Source of the DNA: Streptomyces sp. WAC 04229 | GTDB lineage: Bacteria > Actinomycetota > Actinomycetes > Streptomycetales > Streptomycetaceae | Length of the DNA: 44,287 bases | Reading direction: 5' to 3' | Assembly (NCBI RefSeq): GCF_003947455.1 | Contig: NZ_QHJH01000049.1 | Location: 1 to 44,287, forward strand | Part shown: positions 8,108 through 15,345 of the stretch, one piece after another | Numbering within the stretch: position 1 is the first letter of the stretch | Layout: the number at the start of each line of letters is the position of its first letter | The notes under the pieces: model-generated | What the model saw: the letters and a program-made list of their open reading frames with translations, nothing else | Told to the model about the DNA's origin: nothing | Database searches by the model: none | Program-made: the position numbers and the translations under genes

Positions 8108-8632
8108 TCAGGAGCCCGACGGCGAGTCCTGCCCCGCCATGCCCGCAGGGGCCATACGGGCGGACAGGGCGCCGTTGAAGCGCGCGAGGAGCGCGCAGAA
8201 CGCCTCGCGCTCCTCCGGCGCCCAGTCGTGGGTCAGCTCGGCCATCAGCTGACGCCGGGAGGAGCGGACCTCCTCCAGCCGCGTCTCGCCGCGCGGGGAC
8301 AGCTGGAGCACCACCGCGCGTCCGTCCTCCGGGTGCGACGTCCTCTTGACCAGGCCCGTGTCCACGAGCGGAGCAACCTGACGGGTGACCGTGGAGGAGT
8401 CGATCCCCATGCTCGCGGCCAGTGCCTTCACGCCCATCGGGCCCTCTTTGTCGAGGCGGTTGAGCAGCAGGTAGGCGGCGCGGTCCATGGAGTTGCGGAC
8501 CTGCCCGACCCCGCCGAGCCGGGTCTGTTCGGCACGACGGGCGAAGAGCGCGACCTCGTGCTGGAGCGTCTCGAGAAGACCGGGGTCACCGGCGGTCGTC
8601 ATGTCCATCGACATTTCAGGTGTTGTGGGCAT
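8108..8632 (-). CDS. MarR family transcriptional regulator
   Basis: A 174-aa winged-helix regulator. The core reads AYLLLNRLDKEGPMGVKALAASMGIDSSTVTRQVAPLVDTGLVKRTSHPEDGRAVVLQLSPRGE, which contains the MarR recognition helix and the wing with its conserved DGR. The ATG at 8632 is preferred; an open frame extends further upstream but has proline-rich non-homologous sequence. ATGs a few codons downstream are possible. It is divergent from ilvA with a 145-bp shared promoter region and might regulate it, though no operator is obvious by eye. Confidence 0.9.
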   Translation of the reverse strand: MPTTPEMSMDMTTAGDPGLLETLQHEVALFARRAEQTRLGGVGQVRNSMDRAAYLLLNRLDKEGPMGVKALAASMGIDSSTVTRQVAPLVDTGLVKRTSHPEDGRAVVLQLSPRGETRLEEVRSSRRQLMAELTHDWAPEEREAFCALLARFNGALSARMAPAGMAGQDSPSGS

Positions 8633-8777
8633 GGCCGGGGGCTCACTTCGTGGAGGGCTGCTAATTGGGGGACAGGGTACGCGGCCGGGGGGCAGGGCGT
8701 ACCGGCGCTGCCCAAAAGCAGGTCTCGGAGGTTGGTCACAACGGCCCCGGGCCCCCGTGAACTGCGATGCTGGAGGC

Positions 8778-10007
8778 ATGAGCTACAGCACGGCCGCCCT
8801 CGTCGGACCCGTCACCCTCGACGACGTGCGCGGGGCGCAGAAGATGCTCTCGGGCGTGGCGCGGGTGACGGCGATGGAGGGCAGCAGGCACCTGTCCCAG
8901 CTGGTCGGCTCGCCGGTGCACCTCAAGTGCGAGAACCTCCAGCGGACGGGCTCGTTCAAGCTGCGCGGCGCCTACGTCCGGATCGCCGGGCTGCTCCCCG
9001 AGCAGCGGGCCGCCGGGGTGGTCGCGGCGAGCGCCGGCAACCACGCGCAGGGCGTGGCCCTGGCGTCGTCGCTGCTCGGCGTGCGTTCGACGGTGTTCAT
9101 GCCGAAGGGCGCCCCGCTGCCGAAGATCAGCGCGACCCGGGACTACGGCGCCGAGGTGCGGCTGCACGGCCAGGTGGTCGACGAGACGCTGGCCGCGGCG
9201 CAGGAGTACGCGGAGCGGACCGGCGCGGTGTTCATCCACCCCTTCGACCATCCCGACGTCATCGCGGGCCAGGGGACGGTCGGGCTGGAGATCCTGGAGC
9301 AGTGCCCCGAGGTGCGGACCGTCGTGGTCGGGATCGGAGGGGGAGGGCTGGTGGCCGGCATCGCGGTCGCCGTGAAGGCGCTGCGGCCGGACGTGCGGAT
9401 CGTGGGTGTGCAGGCGGAGGGCGCGGCGGCCTATCCGCCCTCGCTGGCCGCCGGGCGCCCGGTGGCGGTCGACCACCCCGTGACGATGGCCGACGGCATC
9501 AAGGTGGGGCGGCCGGGCGACGTGCCGTTCGGCATCGTCGGCGAGCTGGTGGACGAGGTCCGCACGGTCTCGGAGGACGAGCTGTCCACGGCTCTGCTGC
9601 TCTGCCTGGAGCGGGCCAAGCTCGTCGTGGAGCCGGCCGGTGCGAGTCCGGTGGCGGCGCTGCTCAGCGATCCCGGGTCGTTCGAGGGCCCCGTCGCGGC
9701 GGTGCTGTCCGGGGGCAACGTGGACCCCGTGCTGATGCAGGGCGTGCTGCGGCACGGCATGGCCGCGCAGGGCCGCTACCTGGCGGTCCGGCTGCGGCTG
9801 ACGGACCGTCCCGGCGCCCTGGCCACGCTTCTCGGGGTGTTGTCAGTGGTCGACGCCAACGTCCTCGACGTGAGCCACGTACGGACCGATCCACGGCTCG
9901 GGCTCACGGAGGCGGAGGTCGAGCTGCACCTGGAGACGAAGGGCCCGGAGCACTGTGCCGAGGTCGGCAGGGCGCTGCGGGAGGCCGGCTACCCCGTCAT
10001 CGGCTGA
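8778..10007 (+). CDS. ilvA: threonine ammonia-lyase (threonine dehydratase) with ACT domain
   Basis: A 409-aa fold-type II PLP enzyme that deaminates threonine to 2-ketobutyrate, the first step to isoleucine, or serves catabolism. The PLP lysine is Lys61 in RTGSFKLRGAY. The glycine-rich phosphate loop GIGGGGLVAG and the SAGNHAQGVA block are present. Residues about 332-409 (AVRLRLTDRPGALATLLGVL...) form a single ACT domain. That architecture matches the shorter TdcB-like branch rather than the two-ACT E. coli IlvA. GGAGG sits only 1 nt from the ATG, so the start may be read from a very short leader. Confidence 0.95.
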   Translation: MSYSTAALVGPVTLDDVRGAQKMLSGVARVTAMEGSRHLSQLVGSPVHLKCENLQRTGSFKLRGAYVRIAGLLPEQRAAGVVAASAGNHAQGVALASSLLGVRSTVFMPKGAPLPKISATRDYGAEVRLHGQVVDETLAAAQEYAERTGAVFIHPFDHPDVIAGQGTVGLEILEQCPEVRTVVVGIGGGGLVAGIAVAVKALRPDVRIVGVQAEGAAAYPPSLAAGRPVAVDHPVTMADGIKVGRPGDVPFGIVGELVDEVRTVSEDELSTALLLCLERAKLVVEPAGASPVAALLSDPGSFEGPVAAVLSGGNVDPVLMQGVLRHGMAAQGRYLAVRLRLTDRPGALATLLGVLSVVDANVLDVSHVRTDPRLGLTEAEVELHLETKGPEHCAEVGRALREAGYPVIG

Positions 10008-10009
10008 GG

Positions 10010-10033
10010 CGGATCCCGGAGCCGCGGGATCCG
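10010..10033. terminator. hairpin after ilvA
   Basis: A perfect 8-bp inverted repeat (CGGATCCC, 8-nt loop, GGGATCCG) begins 3 nt after the ilvA stop codon. It is a likely intrinsic terminator. Confidence 0.55.
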
Positions 10034-10095
10034 AGGGCCTGGGGGATCCGGAAGGGTCGGCCACCACTTGTCACTCGTTCGTGTAAGTAGATGGT

Positions 10096-10127
10096 GAGAC
10101 GCGATACATCGCGTTATGGTGTGTCTC
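10096..10127. promoter_or_regulatory. palindromic operator upstream of ABC exporter
   Basis: A perfect inverted repeat ACGCGAT-AC-ATCGCGT covers 10099-10114 in a locally AT-rich promoter region about 90 bp before the ABC ATPase. A wider pair GAGAC (10096-10100) and GTCTC (10123-10127) brackets it. The symmetry and spacing are typical of a dimeric repressor site (PadR, MarR or TetR type), but no dedicated regulator gene lies next to the transporter. Confidence 0.55.
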
Positions 10128-10203
10128 GTAATTCGCTCGCTGAGCGCGGCGAAATCCATAAACCTAGGCTTTCCGAAGCATCCCCGACGACGTGGAGACT
10201 CAT

Positions 10204-11223
10204 ATGCCAGGCGCCATCTATGCCGAAGGCCTGGTCAAGACTTTCGGTGACGTAAGGGCTCTGGACGGCGTCGACCTGGACGTTCCCGAGGGCACGGTCC
10301 TGGGCCTGCTCGGGCCGAACGGCGCGGGCAAGACCACCGCCGTCCGCTGCCTCACGACGCTGTTGCGCCCCGACAGCGGCAGGGCCGTCGTCGCGGGCAT
10401 CGACGTGCTCAAGCGGCCCAACGACGTCCGGCGTTCCATCGGCCTCTCCGGCCAGTTCGCCGCGGTCGACGAGTACCTGACCGGCCGGGAGAACCTCCAG
10501 ATGGTCGGCCAGCTCTACCAGATGCGGTCCAAGGCCGCGAAGGCCAGGGCGGTCGAGCTGCTGGAGCAGTTCCACCTCACCGATGCCGCCGACCGTCCCA
10601 CGAAGACCTACTCCGGAGGCATGCGCCGCCGGCTCGACCTGGCGGCGGCCCTGGTGGTCTCCCCGCCCGTCATGTTCATGGACGAGCCGACCACCGGCCT
10701 CGACCCGCGCAACCGCCAGGAGCTGTGGGAGGTCATCAAGCAGCTGGTCTCCGGCGGTACGACCCTGCTGCTGACCACGCAGTATCTGGAGGAGGCCGAC
10801 CACCTCGCGCACGACATCGCGGTGGTCGACCACGGCCGCGTCATCGCCCGCGGCACCTCCGACCAGCTCAAGGCCCGCACTGGCGGCGAGCGCGTCGAGG
10901 TCGTCGTCCACGAGCGCGACCACATGGGGACGGCCGCCGAGGTGCTCGCCGGATTCGGCAAGGGCTCGACCACCGTCGAGGAGCACACCCGCAAGCTCAC
11001 CGTTCCCGTCACCGGCGGCGCGAAGCTGCTCGCCGAGGTCATCCGCGAACTCGACGTCCGCGGCATCGAGATCGACGACATCGGCCTGCGCCGCCCCACC
11101 CTGGACGACGTCTTCCTCTCCCTCACCGGCCACGTGGCCGAGGTCGAGGCCGAGGACGCCGGCGACGGCCAGGCCCCGACGGCCGACGCCGGCCACAAGG
11201 ACAAGAAGGAGGCCGCCAAGTGA
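10204..11223 (+). CDS. DrrA-type ABC exporter ATP-binding protein
   Basis: A 339-aa ATPase subunit of an ABC-2 drug/antibiotic exporter. The Walker A motif GPNGAGKTT is at residues 37-45. The signature YSGGMRRRL, Walker B VMFMDEPTTGLDP and the switch-histidine-equivalent region LLTTQYLEEAD (Gln in place of the usual His, as in the DrrA branch) follow. The C-terminal extension of about 110 residues, ending in a Lys/Glu-rich tail, is the regulatory domain typical of DrrA. ATG 10204 has GTGGAGAC just upstream. Its stop overlaps the start of the permease (GTGA), showing translational coupling. Confidence 0.95.
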   Translation: MPGAIYAEGLVKTFGDVRALDGVDLDVPEGTVLGLLGPNGAGKTTAVRCLTTLLRPDSGRAVVAGIDVLKRPNDVRRSIGLSGQFAAVDEYLTGRENLQMVGQLYQMRSKAAKARAVELLEQFHLTDAADRPTKTYSGGMRRRLDLAAALVVSPPVMFMDEPTTGLDPRNRQELWEVIKQLVSGGTTLLLTTQYLEEADHLAHDIAVVDHGRVIARGTSDQLKARTGGERVEVVVHERDHMGTAAEVLAGFGKGSTTVEEHTRKLTVPVTGGAKLLAEVIRELDVRGIEIDDIGLRRPTLDDVFLSLTGHVAEVEAEDAGDGQAPTADAGHKDKKEAAK

Positions 11224-12080
11224 GCGCCGCCACCGAAGCCGCGCCGGCCGGGGCAAGCACCAACCCCGTCGGGGCGTCCGTCCGGGACTCCCTGGTCATC
11301 GCCCGGAGAAACCTGATCCGGATGACCAGGATTCCCGAGATGATCCTTTTTGGGGTCATCCAGCCAGTTATGTTCGTGGTCCTGTTCACCTACGTCTTCG
11401 GGGGGTCGATCGCCATTCCGGGCGCCGGTGTCAGCGCCGGTGCCTACAAGGAATTCCTGATGGCCGGCATCTTCGCCCAGACCGTCACCTTCGCCACGGC
11501 AGGTGCGGGCGCGGGCATCGCCGACGACATGCACAAGGGGCTGATCGACCGCTTCCGGTCGCTACCGATGGCGCGCGGCGCGGTGCTCACTGGCCGGACG
11601 CTCGCCGACTTGGTGCAGACGGCTGTGACACTGGCCGTGCTGGCGGGAGTTGCGCTGATCGTCGGCTGGCGCACGCACGAGAACATCGCGAGCGTCCTGG
11701 CGGGCTTCGCCCTGCTCCTCCTGCTCGGCTACGCGTTCACATGGATCGGCGCACTGATCGGCCTGACCGTGCGGACCCCCGAGGCGGCGACCTCGGGCGG
11801 ACTGATCTGGCTGTTCCCGCTGACGTTCATCTCGAACGCGTTCGTGCCGGTCAACGGCATGCCGAAGTTCCTCCAGTACGTCGCCGAGTGGAACCCGTTC
11901 AGTGCCACGGTGGCGGCGGCGCGCGAGCTGTTCGGCAACACGATCGAGGGCGTTCCGAAGTCGGTCACCGGAGCCTGGCCGATGGAACATCCGGTCCTGG
12001 CCTCGGTGATCTGGTCCGTCCTGATCATTGCGGTCTTCCGGACCCTGGCGGTGCGCAAGTACCGTAAGGCGGCAGTCTGA
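11220..12080 (+). CDS. ABC-2 type exporter permease (DrrB-like)
   Basis: A 286-aa membrane protein with about six hydrophobic segments: residues around 42-62, 80-100, 128-148, 158-180, 187-205 and 258-275. The family signature region LTFISNAFVPVNGMPKFLQYVAEWNPF is present. It starts at GTG 11220, overlapping the ATPase stop by 4 nt, and forms the transport channel of a drug-type exporter. The end of the gene is followed by a 19-bp perfect hairpin. A degraded second copy of its C-terminus lies 0.6 kb downstream. Confidence 0.95.
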   Translation: MSAATEAAPAGASTNPVGASVRDSLVIARRNLIRMTRIPEMILFGVIQPVMFVVLFTYVFGGSIAIPGAGVSAGAYKEFLMAGIFAQTVTFATAGAGAGIADDMHKGLIDRFRSLPMARGAVLTGRTLADLVQTAVTLAVLAGVALIVGWRTHENIASVLAGFALLLLLGYAFTWIGALIGLTVRTPEAATSGGLIWLFPLTFISNAFVPVNGMPKFLQYVAEWNPFSATVAAARELFGNTIEGVPKSVTGAWPMEHPVLASVIWSVLIIAVFRTLAVRKYRKAAV

Positions 12081-12117
12081 GCGGGATGTCAGGTGGCGTC
12101 TGACATGCATCAGAAGA

Positions 12118-12162
12118 ACGGCAAGGGGCGCAGAGCGCAGTCGGCTCTGCGCCCCTTGCCGT
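12118..12162. terminator. very strong terminator hairpin
   Basis: A perfect 19-bp inverted repeat (arms 12118-12136 and 12144-12162, 7-nt loop) lies between the ABC permease and the convergent small secreted protein gene. It probably terminates transcription from both sides. Confidence 0.88.
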
Positions 12163-12170
12163 GCGCGATG

Positions 12171-12569
12171 TCAGCAGAACAGCTTGTACTTCGTGCTGCC
12201 CGTCCACTTCGTCTTGCCCTTGTAGACGACAGCGGCATACGTCGTCATGTTGCCGCACGCCGGCTTCTTCACGGACACCCTGTGGGTGCCGGCGTTGAGC
12301 GACTTGCAGCCGGACGCGACCGTGATATCCGGGGTGTACGGGTGCTGGGTGTTGAGGTAGACGCAGAGCTTGGTGCCGACCGGGTTCGGTCCCCACAGGG
12401 TCGCCGAGGCGTAGACCCTGCCACCAGACAGGTAGGGAACGTTGGCTTTGGCGGTCACCTGGGGGCCGGCTTGGGCCGAGAATGCCGTGCCCATCACCAG
12501 GGCCGCCGCTGCCGCGCCCGTTCCGAGCGCCTTCGTCAATACCTTGATCAGGATCAACCCCTTGTTCAT
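12171..12569 (-). CDS. small secreted protein, function unknown
   Basis: A 132-aa precursor. The start MNKGLILIKVLTKALG, hydrophobic core AAAAALVMGTAF and SAQA-G cleavage site give a clear Sec signal peptide of about 32 residues. GAGG lies 7 nt before ATG 12569. The mature protein of about 100 aa is rich in beta-strand residues (VYASATLWGPN, HRVSVKK, YAAVVYKGKTKW) and has four Cys, two of them CGN and the terminal KLFC, suggesting disulfides. Similar small secreted proteins are common in Streptomyces; role unknown. Confidence 0.8.
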   Translation of the reverse strand: MNKGLILIKVLTKALGTGAAAAALVMGTAFSAQAGPQVTAKANVPYLSGGRVYASATLWGPNPVGTKLCVYLNTQHPYTPDITVASGCKSLNAGTHRVSVKKPACGNMTTYAAVVYKGKTKWTGSTKYKLFC

Positions 12570-12712
12570 CGACAGCCTCGTTGCGCCTCTTGGCGCTCGG
12601 TCGGGACCTGACGCTACGTAGCGTCGCCGTACGAACACAGGAGATTTCAGGCCCTCAACGGGTGGTTTCAGATGCTTGCGGGCGCAGTTGGTGGGGCAGG
12701 CGCCGGCGTTGG

Positions 12713-12946
12713 AACGCCTTCGTGGACTCCAGCCAGATGACCTCCTGGCTCCGGCACATCGCCGAGTGGAACCCGTTCAGCGCCACCGTGCAGGCCTGCG
12801 GCGAGCTGTTCGGCAACCCGGGCGTCGTGCAGTCGGACGCCTGGCCCATGCGGCATCCCGTCTGGGCCCCGGTGATGTGGTCCGCCCTGATCGTCGTGGT
12901 CTTCAGGACCCTGGCGGTGCGCAAGCACCGCTCGGCCGCCTCATGA
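12713..12946 (+). pseudogene. remnant of a second ABC-2 permease (C-terminus only)
   Basis: The translated segment runs in parallel with the last 80 residues of the intact permease upstream. Matches include NAFV, the block AEWNPFSATV, ELFGN, AWP-M-HPV and VFRTLAVRK. The match starts abruptly at 12713, and the sequence before it shows no permease homology and no plausible start. The remaining about 78 codons are in frame, with a short deletion relative to the parent (NTIEGVPKSVTG versus NPGVVQSD). It looks like the tail of a lost tandem or paralogous permease. The divergence suggests an old event. Confidence 0.8.
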
Positions 12947-12950
12947 CGAA

Positions 12951-12983
12951 GAGCCCCCGGCGTCACCAGGACACCGGGGGCTC
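12951..12983. terminator. hairpin downstream of greA
   Basis: A perfect 10-bp inverted repeat (arms 12951-12960 and 12974-12983) lies between the permease remnant and the convergent greA stop. It most likely ends the greA transcript. Confidence 0.6.
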
Positions 12984-13001
12984 GCCAGAAGGCAAGGCGG
13001 A

Positions 13002-13499
13002 TCAGCCGTCGTAAGGCTCGGCCTTGAGGATCTTCACGGAGGCCGGCTTGCCGTTGGGCAGCTCGTACTGCGCGTCCTCGCCGACCTTGTGGCCGATGAC
13101 GCCCGAGCCCAGCGGGGACTGCGGCGAGTAGGTCTCGATGTCCGAGCTCGCGTACTCCCGCGAGGCGAGCAGAAAGGTCAGCGTGTCGTCCTCGTCGCCG
13201 TCGAACGCGATCGTGACGACCATGCCGGGGGCCACCGCGCCGTTCGCGGCCGGGGCCTCGCCCACCTTGGCGCTTTCGAGCAGCTGGGTCAGCTGGCGCA
13301 CGCGGAGCTCCTGCTTGCCCTGCTCCTCCTTCGCCGCGTGGTACCCGCCGTTCTCACGGAGGTCACCCTCCTCACGGGCCGCGGCGATCTTGGCAGAGAT
13401 CTCGGTGCGCGCGGGACCAGTAAGGTATTCAAGCTCCTCCTTGAGCTTGTTGTACGCCTCCTGGGTCAGCCAGGTGACGTTCTCGCTGGTCTGGGTCAC
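13002..13499 (-). CDS. greA: transcription elongation factor GreA
   Basis: A 165-aa factor that enters the RNA polymerase secondary channel and stimulates cleavage of backtracked transcripts. The N-terminal coiled coil (TQEAYNKLKEELEYL...ISAKIAAAREEGDLRENGGYHAAKEEQ) carries the conserved acidic tip (EGDLRENGGY). The C-terminal FKBP-like domain ends in SPLGSGVIGHKVGE...VKILKAEP. The GTG at 13499 has GAGGAG about 5 nt upstream. The middle (ANGAVAPGMVVTIAFDGDEDDTLTFLLASRE) matches actinobacterial GreA. Confidence 0.96.
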   Translation of the reverse strand: MTQTSENVTWLTQEAYNKLKEELEYLTGPARTEISAKIAAAREEGDLRENGGYHAAKEEQGKQELRVRQLTQLLESAKVGEAPAANGAVAPGMVVTIAFDGDEDDTLTFLLASREYASSDIETYSPQSPLGSGVIGHKVGEDAQYELPNGKPASVKILKAEPYDG

Positions 13500-13679
13500 G
13501 GGTGCTCCTCGTTGGTACTGGGAATACAAATCAACGCCCTACCCAGAAGGATGTTCCTTCACGGAAGGGCGAAACCACGAGCCTAACAATTCAGTGGCCA
13601 AAGGGGGAGGACATAAGCCGCCAGATTCCTGTCATCGCAGGTGGGAGCCCATGGATTCGTGCTGACGTTCGCCGTCAGG

Positions 13680-14078
13680 TCACTCCGGGTGGCAGCCGAG
13701 CAGCTCGGCCGACGTGCCCGCGGCCTTCGTCCGCAGCGTGACGACCCTGTCGATGCGTGTGCCGTCCCCGTCGAAGCGGAAGTCGGCCCGGCCGACCTCG
13801 TCGCCGTCCTCCGCCTGGGAGCGGACCGTGCAGTAGCCGGTGACACCGGCGTCCTTGCGGACCTCCAGGTGCACCTGCACCGAGTCCTCGGCGAGCTCGA
13901 AGCCGATCAGCTCGCCACTGATCTTGTTCTGACCGACGTAGTGGTAGCCGAACCAGCCGATCACGGCGAGGAGGACGGCACCGAGCACGGCGCCCACGAC
14001 CTTGAGCGTGCGGTCGGCCCGTTCGTCCGAGGAGCGGCCGTAGCGGCCCTCGGGCCTTCGCGTCGTGGCCGTGCTCAT
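13680..14078 (-). CDS. DUF4307 membrane protein
   Basis: A 132-aa protein with a basic cytoplasmic N-terminus (TRRPEGRYGRSSDERADRT), one transmembrane helix at residues about 26-45 (VVGAVLGAVLLAVIGWFGYHYV) and an extracytoplasmic beta-rich domain. That domain contains two Cys (GYCTVRSQ and LLGCHPE). The layout and the position between greA and mca match the actinobacterial DUF4307 family, whose function is unknown. It is divergent from mca. Confidence 0.88.
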   Translation of the reverse strand: MSTATTRRPEGRYGRSSDERADRTLKVVGAVLGAVLLAVIGWFGYHYVGQNKISGELIGFELAEDSVQVHLEVRKDAGVTGYCTVRSQAEDGDEVGRADFRFDGDGTRIDRVVTLRTKAAGTSAELLGCHPE

Positions 14079-14203
14079 GATCGTCCTCTCGGCAGGAGCC
14101 GGTCTTCCCGGGCCCCGGAATTATTCGGCTCCCGATTCGGTCACTATAGAAGCCTCCGATTGCGCCGATGCACACGGGCGCCGACTGACCCGAGGATTGA
14201 GTC

Positions 14204-15085
14204 TTGACTGAGCAGCTGCGGCTGATGGCCGTTCACGCCCACCCCGACGACGAGTCGAGCAAGGGCGCGGCCACCATGGCGAAGTACGTGTCCGAGGGGG
14301 TGGACGTGCTGGTGGTGACCTGCACGGGCGGGGAACGCGGCTCCATCCTCAACCCCAAGCTCCAGGGCGACCCGTACATCGAGGAGAACATCCACGAGGT
14401 GCGCAGGAAGGAGATGGACGAGGCCCGGGAGATCCTGGGCGTCAAGCAGGAGTGGCTCGGCTTCGTCGACTCCGGCCTGCCCGAGGGCGACCCGCTGCCG
14501 CCGCTGCCGGACGGCTGCTTCGCCCTGGAGGACGTCGACAAGGCGGCCGGTGAGCTGGTGCGGAAGATCCGCTCCTTCCGGCCGCAGGTGATCACCACCT
14601 ACGACGAGAACGGCGGGTACCCGCATCCCGACCACATCATGACCCACAAGATCACGATGGTGGCGTTCGAGGGCGCGGCCGACACCGAGAAGTACCCGGA
14701 GGCCGAGTACGGCACGGCGTACCAGCCGGTGAAGGTGTACTACAACCAGGGCTTCAACCGCCCCCGCACCGAGGCCCTGCACCACGCGCTGCTGGACCGC
14801 GGACTGGAGTCGCCCTACGAGGACTGGCTCAAGCGCTGGTCGGAGTTCGAGCGCAAGGAGCGCACGCTCACCACGCACGTGCCCTGCGCGGACTTCTTCG
14901 AGATCCGTGACAAGGCGCTGATCGCCCACGCCACGCAGATCGACCCCGACGGGGGCTGGTTCCGGGTGCCGATGGAGATCCAGAAGGAGGTCTGGCCCAC
15001 CGAGGAGTACGAGCTGGCGAAGTCCCTCGTCGATACCTCCCTCCCCGAGGACGACCTCTTCGCGGGCGTCCGGGACAATGCCTGA
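14204..15085 (+). CDS. mca: mycothiol S-conjugate amidase
   Basis: A 293-aa zinc amidase that cleaves mycothiol conjugates of toxins to mercapturic acids for export. It is a PIG-L/LmbE family member. The zinc motif AHPDDE is at residues 12-17 (His13, Asp16), and HPDHIMTH supplies the second histidine region. The N-terminus LRLMAVHAHPDDESSKGAATMAKYV is diagnostic for Mca as opposed to MshB. The TTG start at 14204 is supported by GAGGA about 7 nt upstream and by homology starting here. The next gene overlaps its last 8 nt. Confidence 0.95.
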   Translation: MTEQLRLMAVHAHPDDESSKGAATMAKYVSEGVDVLVVTCTGGERGSILNPKLQGDPYIEENIHEVRRKEMDEAREILGVKQEWLGFVDSGLPEGDPLPPLPDGCFALEDVDKAAGELVRKIRSFRPQVITTYDENGGYPHPDHIMTHKITMVAFEGAADTEKYPEAEYGTAYQPVKVYYNQGFNRPRTEALHHALLDRGLESPYEDWLKRWSEFERKERTLTTHVPCADFFEIRDKALIAHATQIDPDGGWFRVPMEIQKEVWPTEEYELAKSLVDTSLPEDDLFAGVRDNA

Positions 15086-15320
15086 CATGAGTGCAAGCGC
15101 AAGCCTGGCAATGACGCACCTCGTCACCCTCGCCGAACTCGACGAGGACAAGGTCACCCCCGGTGTCCTCGGCTTCATCGTCTTCGCGGTGATGGCCCTG
15201 GCGGTGTGGGCCCTGATGAAGTCCATGACCCGCCACATGGGCAAGGTCGACTTCAAGGAGGCCCCCGACCCCGAGACCCGGACCGCCGGCGGCGAGCGGC
15301 CGGAGCCCCGGCAGGGCTAG
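15078..15320 (+). CDS. small membrane protein, mca-linked
   Basis: An 80-aa protein overlapping the end of mca by 8 nt, so it is translated from the same transcript. One transmembrane helix spans residues about 28-47 (GVLGFIVFAVMALAVWALMK), followed by a charged Pro-rich cytoplasmic tail. ATG 15078 is used; ATG 15087 and 15111 are alternatives. Similar small proteins follow mca in other Streptomyces as far as I recall. Function unknown. Confidence 0.8.
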   Translation: MPDMSASASLAMTHLVTLAELDEDKVTPGVLGFIVFAVMALAVWALMKSMTRHMGKVDFKEAPDPETRTAGGERPEPRQG

Positions 15321-15326
15321 CGGCGG

Positions 15327-15345
15327 CCGGGGGCGGCGCCCCCGG
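15327..15345. terminator. hairpin in 25-bp convergent gap
   Basis: CCGGGGG (15327-15333) pairs with CCCCCGG (15339-15345) around a 5-nt loop, filling the gap between the mca operon and the large STAND ATPase gene. Confidence 0.5.

Noticed and set aside
12581..12712. Start region of a full 121-aa gene ending at 12946
   Set aside because: The first 44 codons show no relation to permeases and no ribosome site; only the C-terminal part is homologous, so it was treated as a remnant.
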